Assembly: GCF_002752355.1 (NCBI RefSeq)
Contig: NZ_MRAV01000008.1
Span: forward strand, 186,001 to 250,000
DNA length: 64,000 nt
Reading direction: 5' to 3'
Source: Leucobacter sp. OLIS6
GTDB taxonomy: Bacteria; Actinomycetota; Actinomycetes; Actinomycetales; Microbacteriaceae
Shown: positions 26,031 to 35,207 of the stretch, one piece after another
Numbering within the stretch: the stretch's first letter is position 1
How the letters are laid out: every line of letters starts with the position of its first letter
Notes under the pieces: generated by a model
The model's database searches: none
Told to the model about the DNA's origin: nothing
Seen by the model: only the letters and a program-made list of their open reading frames with translations
Translations under genes and position numbers: made by a program

Positions 26031-26921
26031 ATGGGAGCGCAACTTCGGGTCTACCGGCAGAAGATCCGTTCTGCCCAGACGACCAAGAAGATCACCCGTG
26101 CGATGGAGCTGATCGCGGCATCTCGCATCCAGAAGGCTCGTGCCCGCGTCGCGGCGTCCGAGCCCTACACCACGGCGATCACCCGCGCGGTGTCCGCCGT
26201 CGCGGTGCACTCGAACACGGACCACCCGCTGCTGACCGAGCCGGAGCGCGTCGAGCGCGCCGCAGTGGTCATCTTCACCTCGGACCGCGGTCTCGCAGGC
26301 GCCTTCAACTCGCAGGTGCTGCGCGAAGCCGAGGAGCTCAGCGAGCTGCTGCGCGCCGAGGGCAAGGATGTGAAGTACTACCTGGTCGGCCGTAAGGCTC
26401 AGGGCTACTTCACCTTCCGCGCCCGCGCCTCCGAGCGCGTGTGGGCCGGCGGCACCGACAGCCCCGCGTTCGAGACGGCTCAGGAGATCAGCGAAGCGCT
26501 GCTCGAGGCCTTCAACACCGAGACCGCTGAGGGCGGCGTCGACGAGATCCACCTCGTCTACAACCGCTTCATCAGCATGGTCTCGCAGACCCCCGAGGTG
26601 CACCGTCTGCTGCCGCTCGAGGTCGTCGAGGGCGTGGCCGAGGCGAGCGCTGGCGCGAACCCGCTGTACGAGTTCGAGCCCGACGCCGACACCGTGCTCG
26701 ACAAGCTGCTTCCGGCCTACATCGAGTCGCGCCTGTTCAACGCGCTGCTCGAGTCGGCCGCTGCGAAGCACGCTGCGACGCAGAAGGCGATGAAGTCGGC
26801 GAGCGACAACGCCGATGCGCTGATCCGCGATTACACCCGCCTCGCGAACAACGCGCGTCAGGCGGAGATCACCCAGCAGATTTCCGAGATTGTTGGCGGC
26901 GCTGACGCGCTGTCCGATTAG
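26031..26921 (+). CDS. atpG: ATP synthase F1 subunit gamma
   Basis: 296-residue central rotor shaft. The N-terminal helix [36 protein letters not shown] and the C-terminal helix [39 protein letters not shown] match the family's two coiled-coil helices, with the Rossmann-like middle between. GGAGAG precedes the ATG. 21 bases separate it from atpD. Confidence 0.97.
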   Translation: MGAQLRVYRQKIRSAQTTKKITRAMELIAASRIQKARARVAASEPYTTAITRAVSAVAVHSNTDHPLLTEPERVERAAVVIFTSDRGLAGAFNSQVLREAEELSELLRAEGKDVKYYLVGRKAQGYFTFRARASERVWAGGTDSPAFETAQEISEALLEAFNTETAEGGVDEIHLVYNRFISMVSQTPEVHRLLPLEVVEGVAEASAGANPLYEFEPDADTVLDKLLPAYIESRLFNALLESAAAKHAATQKAMKSASDNADALIRDYTRLANNARQAEITQQISEIVGGADALSD

Positions 26922-28406
<1,485 letters not shown>

Positions 28407-28408
28407 TC

Positions 28409-28672
28409 ATGGCCACGCTCAACGTGAGCGTCGTTTCGGCTGAGCGCGAGATCTGGAGCGGAACCGCCTCCAACGTCAGCGCGAAGACGGTCGAGGGCGA
28501 GATCGGCATCTACGGTGGGCACGAGCCGCTTCTGGCTCTGCTCGCCGAGGGTGCGGTCCGCGTCGCCGGCACCGACGGTGAGAAGATCACCGTCAACGCC
28601 GAGGACGGGTTCCTCTCCGTCGACCACGACACGATCACGATCGTGGCGGGTCGCGCCGAACTGGTCGCCTGA
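28409..28672 (+). CDS. atpC: ATP synthase F1 subunit epsilon, short form
   Basis: 87 residues matching only the N-terminal beta-sandwich of epsilon (LNVSVVSAEREIWSG, VEGEIGIYGGHEPLLALLAEGAVRV, EDGFLSVDHDTITIVAGRAEL). The family is usually 120-140 residues with a C-terminal two-helix arm that acts as an ATPase brake; that arm is absent here, and the strong terminator follows immediately, so it is not a frameshifted longer gene. The ATG at 28409 follows the atpD stop by 2 bases, with GAAGGAG upstream. Confidence 0.94.
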   Translation: MATLNVSVVSAEREIWSGTASNVSAKTVEGEIGIYGGHEPLLALLAEGAVRVAGTDGEKITVNAEDGFLSVDHDTITIVAGRAELVA

Positions 28673-28698
28673 TTCCGACCGTTCGCACCTTCCAACGC

Positions 28699-28740
28699 CG
28701 GGGCCGGCCGCAGCTTCACTCGAAGCAGCGGCCGGCCCCG
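28699..28740 (+). terminator. Terminator of the atp operon
   Basis: Perfect 13-bp stem, CGGGGCCGGCCGC (28699-28711) with 28728-28740, and a nested GCTTC-ACTC-GAAGC stem in the loop, followed by CCGTTT. It begins 26 bases after the atpC stop. Confidence 0.9.
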
Positions 28741-28769
28741 CCGTTTCCCCACCACCAGAAAGTCGCACC

Positions 28770-29576
28770 ATGCTGATCCTGCTCCCGCCCTCCGAGACGA
28801 AGCGCACCGGCGGAGACGCGCCCTACCGGGCCGAGGACCTGGCGCACGACGCGCAGCTCGCGAGCACTCGCGCCGCCGTACGCACCGCGCTCGAGGAGCT
28901 CTCCCGCAACGAGGAGCTCGCGGCGAAGGCTCTCGGCCTCGGTGTGAAGGCTCGGGGTGAGCTCGAACACAACCGCGTGCTCGAATCCTCGGGCGCGCTG
29001 GAGGCGATGGATCGGTACACGGGCGTTCTCTACGACGCCCTCGACGCGATCTCGCTCGATGCCGACGCGCGGGACTGGATGCGCGAGCACGTGGCGGTGC
29101 AGTCCGCGCTCTTCGGGCTGGTGCGCGCGGGGGACCGGATTCCCGCCTACCGTCTGTCGGCGGGAAGCCGTCTGGCCGCGCTCGAGGCGCCGCTCAAGCG
29201 AAGCTGGATCCGGGCTCACGCCGACATGGACTGGGCGGCTCACGGGTGGATCCTCGATCTGCGATCCAACGACTACGCGGCGCTCGCACCGCTGCCGGAG
29301 GGCGTCGGAACCAAGCTCGAGGTGGCCCAGCGCAGCGCGGACGGAGCGGTCCGAGCGCTCAACCACTTCAACAAGACCGCCAAGGGCGACCTCGTGCGGC
29401 GCCTGGCGCGATCCGGTGCCGAACTGGACGGCCCGGAGGCGTTCGGCCGATGGGCGCAGACGCAGGGGCTCGAAGTGCAGCTCGGTGACCGGCCGGGCAG
29501 CGCGACCCTCGTGACCGAGCTCGGCGCACCCGCCGGGGTGACGGGCGGGGCGGGCTCCAAGCGGGCCGCACGGTAG
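28770..29576 (+). CDS. yaaA: YaaA/UPF0246 family peroxide stress protein
   Basis: 268 residues of the DUF328/YaaA family: N-terminal MLILLPPSETKRTGG, the middle YTGVLYDALDA, the DNA-binding-like SALFGLVRAGDRIPAYRLSAGSRL, and the C-terminal NHFNKTAKGDLVRRL. In E. coli YaaA lowers free iron and DNA damage under peroxide stress; the same role here is inference. The ATG at 28770 starts the conserved N-terminus directly. Its TAG stop is part of the TAGGAT promoter of the next gene. Confidence 0.9.
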   Translation: MLILLPPSETKRTGGDAPYRAEDLAHDAQLASTRAAVRTALEELSRNEELAAKALGLGVKARGELEHNRVLESSGALEAMDRYTGVLYDALDAISLDADARDWMREHVAVQSALFGLVRAGDRIPAYRLSAGSRLAALEAPLKRSWIRAHADMDWAAHGWILDLRSNDYAALAPLPEGVGTKLEVAQRSADGAVRALNHFNKTAKGDLVRRLARSGAELDGPEAFGRWAQTQGLEVQLGDRPGSATLVTELGAPAGVTGGAGSKRAAR

Positions 29577-29579
29577 GAT
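29574..29579 (+). promoter_or_regulatory. Predicted -10 element overlapping the yaaA stop codon
   Basis: TAGGAT whose first three bases are the yaaA TAG stop. It lies six bases before a GTG at 29586, placing the transcript start at or near that GTG. Confidence 0.55.
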
Positions 29580-29585
29580 GTTCGA

Positions 29586-29609
29586 GTGATTGCCGAGGAG
29601 AGACGTTGA
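29586..29609 (+). CDS. Leaderless mini-cistron (7 codons) coupled to PP2C gene
   Basis: GTG ATT GCC GAG GAG AGA CGT TGA, encoding MIAEERR. The GTG sits at leaderless distance from the TAGGAT at 29574. The ribosome binding site of the next gene (GAGGAG) lies inside it, and its TGA overlaps the TTG of that gene (TTGA, 29606-29609). It may act only to bring ribosomes to the phosphatase start. Confidence 0.45.
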   Translation: MIAEERR

Positions 29610-30613
29610 CCGGACGTGGGGAGAACGCCGTTCGGCGTCGCATCGGCTATCGCCCGGGCTCGGATCTCGAGATCGAGCTCTCGTGGCACGCCATCACCGA
29701 CGTCGGGCGCCGACGCGAGGTGAACCAGGACAGCTACGTCGTGATCCCGCCGATCTTCGCCGTCGCCGACGGCATGGGCGGGCACTCCGCGGGGGAAGTC
29801 GCGTCGGCTGCGGTCGTGCGCAGGCTCGCCGAGCTCGGAGGGAACCGCGCCGTCAGCGAGCGTGACATCGACGGCGCCCTCGAGGACGCGGTCGAGGACA
29901 TCGAGCTCGACGCGGGCGGGACCGATCTGGGCGCCGGCACCACGGTCACCGGCGTGACCCTGGGGTCCTGCGCCGAAGAGCCCACCTGGACCGTCTTCAA
30001 CATCGGCGACTCCCGCGTCTACCAGTACTTCAAGGGCGCGCTCAGCCAGATCACCGTCGATCACTCGGTCGTGCAGCACCTCATCGACACCGGCGCGATC
30101 ACCCCCGAGGAGGCGGAGTTCCATCCGCACGCGAACGTGATCACCCGGGCCGTCGGCTTCAACGAGGCACCCTCGCCCGACTACACTGCGCTCGCGTTGA
30201 TTCCCGGGCAACGGATCCTCATCTGCTCCGACGGGCTCACCAAGGAGCTCACCGAGATCGGGATCCAGCACTTCCTCGCCACGACCGACACCGCGGAGGA
30301 AGCGGCGAAGCAACTCGTGCACCACGCCATCGAGAACGCGGGACGCGACAACGTCACCGTCGTCGTGATCGACGTGCACGCCGTGGGTGAAGCACGGGAC
30401 ACGAGCGATCTCGCGATCGCCGGGGTCTCGCTCGACTCGGTCGGCGGCGAGAACCCCGCAGAGGCCCGGACCGACGCCGATACTGAGACCGCTGTGAGCG
30501 AGCCCGTCGAGGTCATGGAGATCGAATCCGAAGCCGAGGACGCCGGTACCGTCACGGACGCCTCGGACGACGAGGGCCCCGACACGGTGCCCGTGCGCGT
30601 CCCGCTCGGCTGA
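29606..30613 (+). CDS. PP2C/PPM-type serine/threonine protein phosphatase
   Basis: 335 residues. Metal-binding motifs are VNQDSY (Asp42), VADGMGGHSAGE (Asp55), NIGDSRVYQY, ITVDHSVVQHLI, ICSDGLTKELTE and GRDNVTVVVID. The catalytic domain ends near residue 255 and is followed by an acidic tail of about 80 residues (rich in Glu, Asp, Thr, Val). No membrane segment follows, unlike PstP. The first 25 residues are basic. TTG at 29606 is chosen because GAGGAG lies about 6 bases upstream and the frame overlaps the mini-cistron; no ATG or GTG is near. It presumably opposes Ser/Thr kinases encoded elsewhere. Confidence 0.92.
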   Translation: MTGRGENAVRRRIGYRPGSDLEIELSWHAITDVGRRREVNQDSYVVIPPIFAVADGMGGHSAGEVASAAVVRRLAELGGNRAVSERDIDGALEDAVEDIELDAGGTDLGAGTTVTGVTLGSCAEEPTWTVFNIGDSRVYQYFKGALSQITVDHSVVQHLIDTGAITPEEAEFHPHANVITRAVGFNEAPSPDYTALALIPGQRILICSDGLTKELTEIGIQHFLATTDTAEEAAKQLVHHAIENAGRDNVTVVVIDVHAVGEARDTSDLAIAGVSLDSVGGENPAEARTDADTETAVSEPVEVMEIESEAEDAGTVTDASDDEGPDTVPVRVPLG

Positions 30614-30639
30614 GCATTCCCCTTCGCCTCACCCGGCCC

Positions 30640-30697
30640 TCGAACGGGCCCGAATCATCCACTCTCGCGGAGGTAAGGATGATCCCGGCCCGTTCGA
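30640..30697 (+). terminator. Terminator after PP2C gene
   Basis: Long hairpin: TCGAACGGGCC (30640-30650) pairs with 30687-30697 and ATCATCC (30654-30660) with 30677-30683, with a 3x3 internal loop between. The loop holds 16 bases. Confidence 0.75.
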
Positions 30698-30720
30698 TGA
30701 CGGGAACGGGACGCAAACGC

Positions 30721-30760
30721 CGAGAGCGGGCGTCCTCCGGAGGAGTGACGCCCGCTCTCG
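30721..30760 (-). terminator. Terminator after gabT
   Basis: Perfect 14-bp stem, CGAGAGCGGGCGTC (30721-30734) with 30747-30760, 12-base loop containing CTCCGGAG. It lies 16 bases beyond the gabT stop on the minus strand; it and the hairpin at 30640-30697 insulate two convergent genes. Confidence 0.8.
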
Positions 30761-30775
30761 AGTCGAGACGCTGAC

Positions 30776-32107
30776 CTACGCGAGCTCGGCGGCGAACGCC
30801 TCGTCGAGTACGGCCAGGACGTCGGCGGCCAGCGCATCGGTGAGCTTCAGCGACGGGAGGAAGCGGATCACGTTGCCGAAGATGCCGGCGTTGAGCAGCA
30901 GCACGCCGGCCTGCGCCGCGCGGGCGATGACGCGCGAGACGAGCTCGGGGTCGACCTCGAGCGTGCCGGGCTTCACGATCTCGATCGCCAGCATGGCACC
31001 CTTGCCGCGCACCTCGGCGATCACGTCGTACTTCGCGGCGAGGGCGCGGAGGCCGTCGCCGAGCACGCGCTCGATGCGCTTCGCCTCGGCGAGCAGGTCG
31101 GCGGACTGGATCTGCTCGAACACGGCGGTCGCCGCGGCGCACGAGACGGGGTTGCCGCCGAAGGTGCCGCCCAGGCCGCCCGGCTGCGACTGATCCATGA
31201 TCTCGGCGCGGCCCGTGACCGCGGCGAGGGGCAGGCCGCCGGCGATGCCCTTGGCCGAGAGCACGAGGTCGGGCTCGACGCCGAACTGCTCGATCGCGAA
31301 CACGGTGCCGGTGCGGGCGATGCCCGACTGCACCTCGTCGGCGATGAACACGATGCCGTTCGCGCGGCACCACTCGGCGAGCGCGGGCAGGTAGCCGTCG
31401 GCGGGAACGACGAAGCCGCCCTCGCCCTGGATCGGCTCGACGACGAGGCACGCGAGGTCCTCGGCGCCCGCCACCTTCTCGAGGTAGGTGATGGTGCGCG
31501 CCGCCGCCTCGGCGCCGGACAGGCCGTCGCGCAGCGGGTACGAGTTGGGCGCCTTGTAGACGTCGCCGGCGCGGGGACCGTAGCCCGCGGCGTACGGAGC
31601 CGCCTTGTGGTTCATGGTCGCGGTGAGCATGGTGCGGCCATGATATGCGTGCTCGAGCACGGCGACACCGGGGCGGCCGGTGAACTTGCGCGCGATCTTG
31701 ACGCCGTTCTCGACGGCTTCGGCGCCCGAGTTGACGAGGACGGTGCGCTTCTCGCCGGTGCCGGGCACGGCGGCCGCGAGGTGCTCGGCGACGCGCACGT
31801 AGCTCTCGTAGGGCGTCACCGTGAAGAGCGTGTGCGTGACGCTCTGCAGCGCGGCGGTCGCCGCAGCGACCACGGCGTCGTCGGTGTGACCGATCGTGGT
31901 GACACCGATCCCGCCGCCGCAATCGATGAACTGGTTGCCGTCGACGTCGACCAGGATCGAGTCGTGCGCGCGGTCGATGTACACCGGCAGCACGCTGTGC
32001 ACGCCCGGCGGGACGACCGCCCGGCGGCGCTCGTGCAGCTCCTGCGAGCGGGGCCCGGGGATCGAGGTTACGACGCGGCGTTCCTGGACGATGGTGTCAT
32101 TGCTCAT
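30776..32107 (-). CDS. gabT: 4-aminobutyrate aminotransferase
   Basis: Class III PLP aminotransferase that converts GABA and 2-oxoglutarate to succinic semialdehyde and glutamate. The 443-residue protein shows VNSGAEAVENGVKIAR, HAYHGRTMLTATM, IVFIADEVQSGIARTG, and the PLP lysine in LVLSAKGIAGGLPLAAVTGR, with GTFGGNPVSCAAATAV behind it; these match actinobacterial GabT. A -10 (TAGGAT) lies 7 bases before the ATG. No succinic semialdehyde dehydrogenase (gabD) is adjacent. It probably acts with the amine oxidase and permease at 44.8-47.7 kb. Confidence 0.92.
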   Translation of the reverse strand: MSNDTIVQERRVVTSIPGPRSQELHERRRAVVPPGVHSVLPVYIDRAHDSILVDVDGNQFIDCGGGIGVTTIGHTDDAVVAAATAALQSVTHTLFTVTPYESYVRVAEHLAAAVPGTGEKRTVLVNSGAEAVENGVKIARKFTGRPGVAVLEHAYHGRTMLTATMNHKAAPYAAGYGPRAGDVYKAPNSYPLRDGLSGAEAAARTITYLEKVAGAEDLACLVVEPIQGEGGFVVPADGYLPALAEWCRANGIVFIADEVQSGIARTGTVFAIEQFGVEPDLVLSAKGIAGGLPLAAVTGRAEIMDQSQPGGLGGTFGGNPVSCAAATAVFEQIQSADLLAEAKRIERVLGDGLRALAAKYDVIAEVRGKGAMLAIEIVKPGTLEVDPELVSRVIARAAQAGVLLLNAGIFGNVIRFLPSLKLTDALAADVLAVLDEAFAAELA

Positions 32108-32114
32108 GGTGTCG

Positions 32115-32120
32115 ATCCTA
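32115..32120 (-). promoter_or_regulatory. Predicted -10 element of leaderless gabT
   Basis: Minus-strand TAGGAT seven bases before the ATG at 32107; no ribosome binding site between. Confidence 0.5.
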
Positions 32121-32168
32121 CTCCCGGGTCTCTCGACGTCGACCTACTTGGGCGGCCGCGCCGCACGG

Positions 32169-32174
32169 TACGCT
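32169..32174 (+). promoter_or_regulatory. Predicted -10 element of leaderless osmC-like gene
   Basis: TACGCT six bases before the ATG at 32181. It and the gabT element are about 50 bases apart on opposite strands, so the two genes share a compact divergent promoter. Confidence 0.45.
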
Positions 32175-32180
32175 CGCTGC

Positions 32181-32651
32181 ATGATGGGGAACCACGAGTA
32201 CGCGGTCGGCGTCGAATGGACGGGCAACCGGGGGACCGGCACCAGCGGGTATCGCGAGTACGGCCGGCAGGTGCTGCTGTACGGCACCGACAAGCCGCCG
32301 CTCGAAGGTTCGGCGGATCCGACCTTCCACGGCGACGTCGATCGCTGGAACCCCGAGGAACTGCTCGTGGCCGCGCTCGCGCAGTGCCACCTGCTGTCGT
32401 ACCTGCACTCGGCGGTGCGCGCGGGGGTCGTGGTGACCGACTACGTGGATCGTGCCACCGGCTCGATGCGCCAGCAGGGTGAGGGCGGCAGCTTCGTCGA
32501 GGTGGTGCTGCATCCGGAGGTGACGGTGGCGGACGCGTCGATGGTGGATGCGGCACTGACCGCGCACGCGGAGGCGAGCCGCAACTGCTTCATCGCCGCC
32601 TCGGTGAACTTCCCGGTGCGGCACGAGCCCGTGATCCGGGTGGCCGGCTGA
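32181..32651 (+). CDS. OsmC-family (peroxiredoxin-like) protein
   Basis: 156 residues with the OsmC/Ohr layout: N-terminal strand pair (YAVGVEWTGNRGTGTSGYREYGRQ), the first reactive cysteine in PEELLVAALAQCHLLSYLHSA (about residue 70), and the second in AHAEASRNCFIAASVNFPV (about 136). Such two-cysteine proteins reduce organic hydroperoxides. Two ATG codons in a row (32181, 32184) start the frame; the leaderless spacing favours the first. Confidence 0.88.
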   Translation: MMGNHEYAVGVEWTGNRGTGTSGYREYGRQVLLYGTDKPPLEGSADPTFHGDVDRWNPEELLVAALAQCHLLSYLHSAVRAGVVVTDYVDRATGSMRQQGEGGSFVEVVLHPEVTVADASMVDAALTAHAEASRNCFIAASVNFPVRHEPVIRVAG

Positions 32652-32688
32652 GCGAACCGGATGAGCATGCTACTCTCGCGGCAGCAGA

Positions 32689-32701
32689 CATACTGATCAT
32701 G
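32689..32701 (+). promoter_or_regulatory. Possible autoregulatory site of the HutC-type regulator
   Basis: CATACTGATCATG overlaps the regulator's start codon and matches 9 of 13 positions of the palindrome CATACTTAGTATG at 40470-40482. CATACT could also simply be a -10 element, as it is at 61033. Confidence 0.35.
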
Positions 32702-33550
32702 TCAAGCGAGAGGATGCACGCGGTGCCGGTGAACCAGGACGGGGCGCCCCGAGCGGGGCGCGAACTGCGCTATCAGCGCGTCTACGATCTGGTGACGGGA
32801 CTGATCGCCGACCAGGGGCTCGAGGCGGGCGCGAAGCTGCCCAGCACCGCGGAGCTGTCGGCGATGGCCGAGGTCAGCGTGATCTCGGTGCGCCGCGCGC
32901 TCGACGAGCTCGCGCACGACGGCATCATCGTCCGGCATCAGGGCGTCGGCACCTTCGTCGCGCAGCGGCGGCTGGTGAGCCAGCCCGGGTCGCCGGGCAC
33001 ACTGCTCGGCACGATCTCGGACGGCATCTCGCCCGTCGAGTTCAGCACCGAGCTGGTCGGGATCGCGGTCGGGCTCCCCGGTCCGGACCATGTACGCGCG
33101 CTCGGCATCGAGAGCGGACAGCCGGTGTGGGAGATCGCGCGCGTGCGCTCCCGCGGCGGGGTGCGCGCGGTCGCCGAGCTCGCCACGATCCCGCTCAGTC
33201 TGGCGCCCGCGCTCGACGAGGATCGGCTCGCGGCGGGCGAGTCCCTCTACGGCCTCATCGAGGAGCGTGCGGGGATCACCGAGGCCTACGCCGAGCAGTT
33301 CTTCCAGGTGGACCGGCCGACCGCGTGGGAGCGCGAGCAGCTGGGCATCGGAGCCGACGATACGGTCATGCGGGTGCGCGGTGTGAGCTACTCCGACGAC
33401 GACGTGCCGTTCGACTCCTACCTGCAGACCTACCGGGCCGACGATTTCGTCTTCTACGTCTCGGGCAAGCGCGGGCCGCGCCTGCTGCCGCCTCCGACCG
33501 GAGCCGGTCGCTGGGACGTGCGCCCGTTCGGCGCGCCGAGCGCCGACTGA
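32699..33550 (+). CDS. GntR-family regulator, HutC (UTRA) subfamily
   Basis: 283 residues. An N-terminal winged helix (about 25-92: LRYQRVYDLVTGLIADQGLEAGAKLPSTAELSAMAEVSVISVRRALDELAHDGIIVRHQGVGTFVA) is followed by a UTRA effector domain (about 110-260) with PVWEIARVRSRGGVRAVAELATIPL and ADDTVMRVRGVSYSDDDVPFDSYLQTYRADDFVF. It lies at the edge of the peptide-transport island and is its likely regulator. The start is uncertain: ATG at 32699, or ATG at 32714 five codons on; neither has a clear ribosome binding site. Confidence 0.88.
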   Translation: MSSERMHAVPVNQDGAPRAGRELRYQRVYDLVTGLIADQGLEAGAKLPSTAELSAMAEVSVISVRRALDELAHDGIIVRHQGVGTFVAQRRLVSQPGSPGTLLGTISDGISPVEFSTELVGIAVGLPGPDHVRALGIESGQPVWEIARVRSRGGVRAVAELATIPLSLAPALDEDRLAAGESLYGLIEERAGITEAYAEQFFQVDRPTAWEREQLGIGADDTVMRVRGVSYSDDDVPFDSYLQTYRADDFVFYVSGKRGPRLLPPPTGAGRWDVRPFGAPSAD

Positions 33551-33584
33551 ACCGCAACCCGACACCCGGCGCTCGCCGCCCGTC

Positions 33585-35207
33585 TCAGGCCGCCCGGGCG
33601 GGATCGGGGCTCGGAATGCTGTCGATGAGCAGTCGTGTGTAGGGGTCCCGCGGTCGGTGCACGACCTCGTCGGGGGTCCCCGATTCGACGATCCCGCCGT
33701 CGCGCATCACGATGATCCGGTCGGCGTACTCGGCCGCGGTCGAGAGGTCGTGGGTGATCATCAGGATCCCCATCCGCTCCCGCTCCTTCAGCTCCGCGAG
33801 CAGCCGCAGCACTCCGGTGCGCACCGACACGTCGAGCATGCTCACCGGCTCGTCGGCGAGCAGCAGGGCGGGCCGCAGCACCAGTCCGGCTGCGATCGCC
33901 ACGCGCTGCCGCTGGCCGCCGGACAGCTGGTGCGGGTACCGGTCGATGAACTGTTCGGCGGGGGAGAGCCCGACCGCTTCGAGCGCTGCGAGCGCCCGTT
34001 CCCGGCGTTCGGCGCGGTCGCGGCACACGCGGAACACGAGCAGCGGTTCCTCGATGGTGTCGGCGACGGTGAAGCGCACGTCGAGCGACTCGTACGGGTC
34101 CTGGAAGATCATCTGCACGCGTTCGCGAAGGCGCCGCCGTTCCGCGCGGCGGATCCCGAGCGCCGGAGCGCCGTCGACCGAGACCGAGCCGGTCGCGCCG
34201 GGCAGCATGCCCATGATCGCCTGCAGGGTCGTCGTCTTGCCGCAGCCGGACTGGCCGACGAGCGCGACGAGCTCGCCCTCGGCGACCTCGAACGACACGT
34301 CGGACACCGCCCGCCGCGTCCCGCCCCGACCCGAGTACTCGACCGAGAGGTTCTCGACGGCGAGCAGTACGGGCGCGGGATCGGGGATCGGCTTCGCCGT
34401 CACCTGGGCGATATCGGGCGTCGATTCGAAGAGCGTGCGCGTGTAGGGGTGCGCGGGCGCGCGATAGAGCTGTTCGACCGTTCCCTCTTCGAGGATCTCG
34501 CCGTCGCGCATGACGGCGGCTCGGGTGCAGCTCTGCGCGACCACCCCGAGGTCGTGGGTCACGAGGATCAGCGCGAGCCCGAGGCGTTCGGAGAGCTCCA
34601 CCAGCAATCGCAGGATCTGGTCCTGCACCACGACGTCGAGCGCCGTCGTCGGCTCGTCGGCGAGCAGCACCTTCGGCTCGCAGGCGAGCGCCATCGCGAT
34701 CACCGCGCGCTGCTTCATGCCGCCCGAGAGCTCGTGGGGGAAGCGGCGCTCGGTGCCTTCGGGGAGGCCGACGAGGTTCAGCAGTTCGCGCACCCGGGCG
34801 TCCTCGGTGCCGACGGAGCGACGATGCACGCGGAGCGCTTCGAGGATCTGCCACCCGACGGTGTGCACGGGGTTGAACGCGCTCATCGCTCCCTGGAACA
34901 CCATCGCGATATCGGTCCATCGGTGCGGACGGACGGTGCGGTCGCCGCCGGCGATGATGTCGACGCCGTCGAGCAGCACGTGCCCCGAGACGGTCGCGTT
35001 CGCGGGCAGCAGGCCGAGCGCGGCGAGGATGGTCGTCGTCTTGCCGCACCCGGATTCGCCGACGAGCCCCAGGCGCTCACCGGGGGCGAGGCTCAGCGAG
35101 AGCCCCTTGACCGTCTCGTTCTCGGCACCGTCGTCGGTCCGGAACCAGATCCGGAGGTCGCGGATCTCGAGCGCGGGCCGTGCCGCGTCCGTCGGGGTGG
35201 GGGTCAT
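33585..35207 (-). CDS. Fused double ATPase of a peptide-type ABC transporter (OppD-OppF in one chain)
   Basis: 540 residues with two complete ABC domains. Domain 1: Walker A GESGCGKT (50-57), Q-loop FQGAMSAFNP (with Gly in place of the usual Asp after Gln), signature SGGMKQR, Walker B LLADEPTTALDV, THDLGVV. Domain 2: Walker A GQSGCGKT (318-325), Q-loop FQDPYESLD, signature SGGQRQR, Walker B LLADEPVSMLDV, THDLSTA. HPYTRTLFESTPD closes domain 1 in place of the OppD cysteine extension. The fusion replaces the two genes used by the transporter at 7.9-13.1 kb. It overlaps the upstream permease by 4 bases (ATGA). Confidence 0.94.
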   Translation of the reverse strand: MTPTPTDAARPALEIRDLRIWFRTDDGAENETVKGLSLSLAPGERLGLVGESGCGKTTTILAALGLLPANATVSGHVLLDGVDIIAGGDRTVRPHRWTDIAMVFQGAMSAFNPVHTVGWQILEALRVHRRSVGTEDARVRELLNLVGLPEGTERRFPHELSGGMKQRAVIAMALACEPKVLLADEPTTALDVVVQDQILRLLVELSERLGLALILVTHDLGVVAQSCTRAAVMRDGEILEEGTVEQLYRAPAHPYTRTLFESTPDIAQVTAKPIPDPAPVLLAVENLSVEYSGRGGTRRAVSDVSFEVAEGELVALVGQSGCGKTTTLQAIMGMLPGATGSVSVDGAPALGIRRAERRRLRERVQMIFQDPYESLDVRFTVADTIEEPLLVFRVCRDRAERRERALAALEAVGLSPAEQFIDRYPHQLSGGQRQRVAIAAGLVLRPALLLADEPVSMLDVSVRTGVLRLLAELKERERMGILMITHDLSTAAEYADRIIVMRDGGIVESGTPDEVVHRPRDPYTRLLIDSIPSPDPARAA

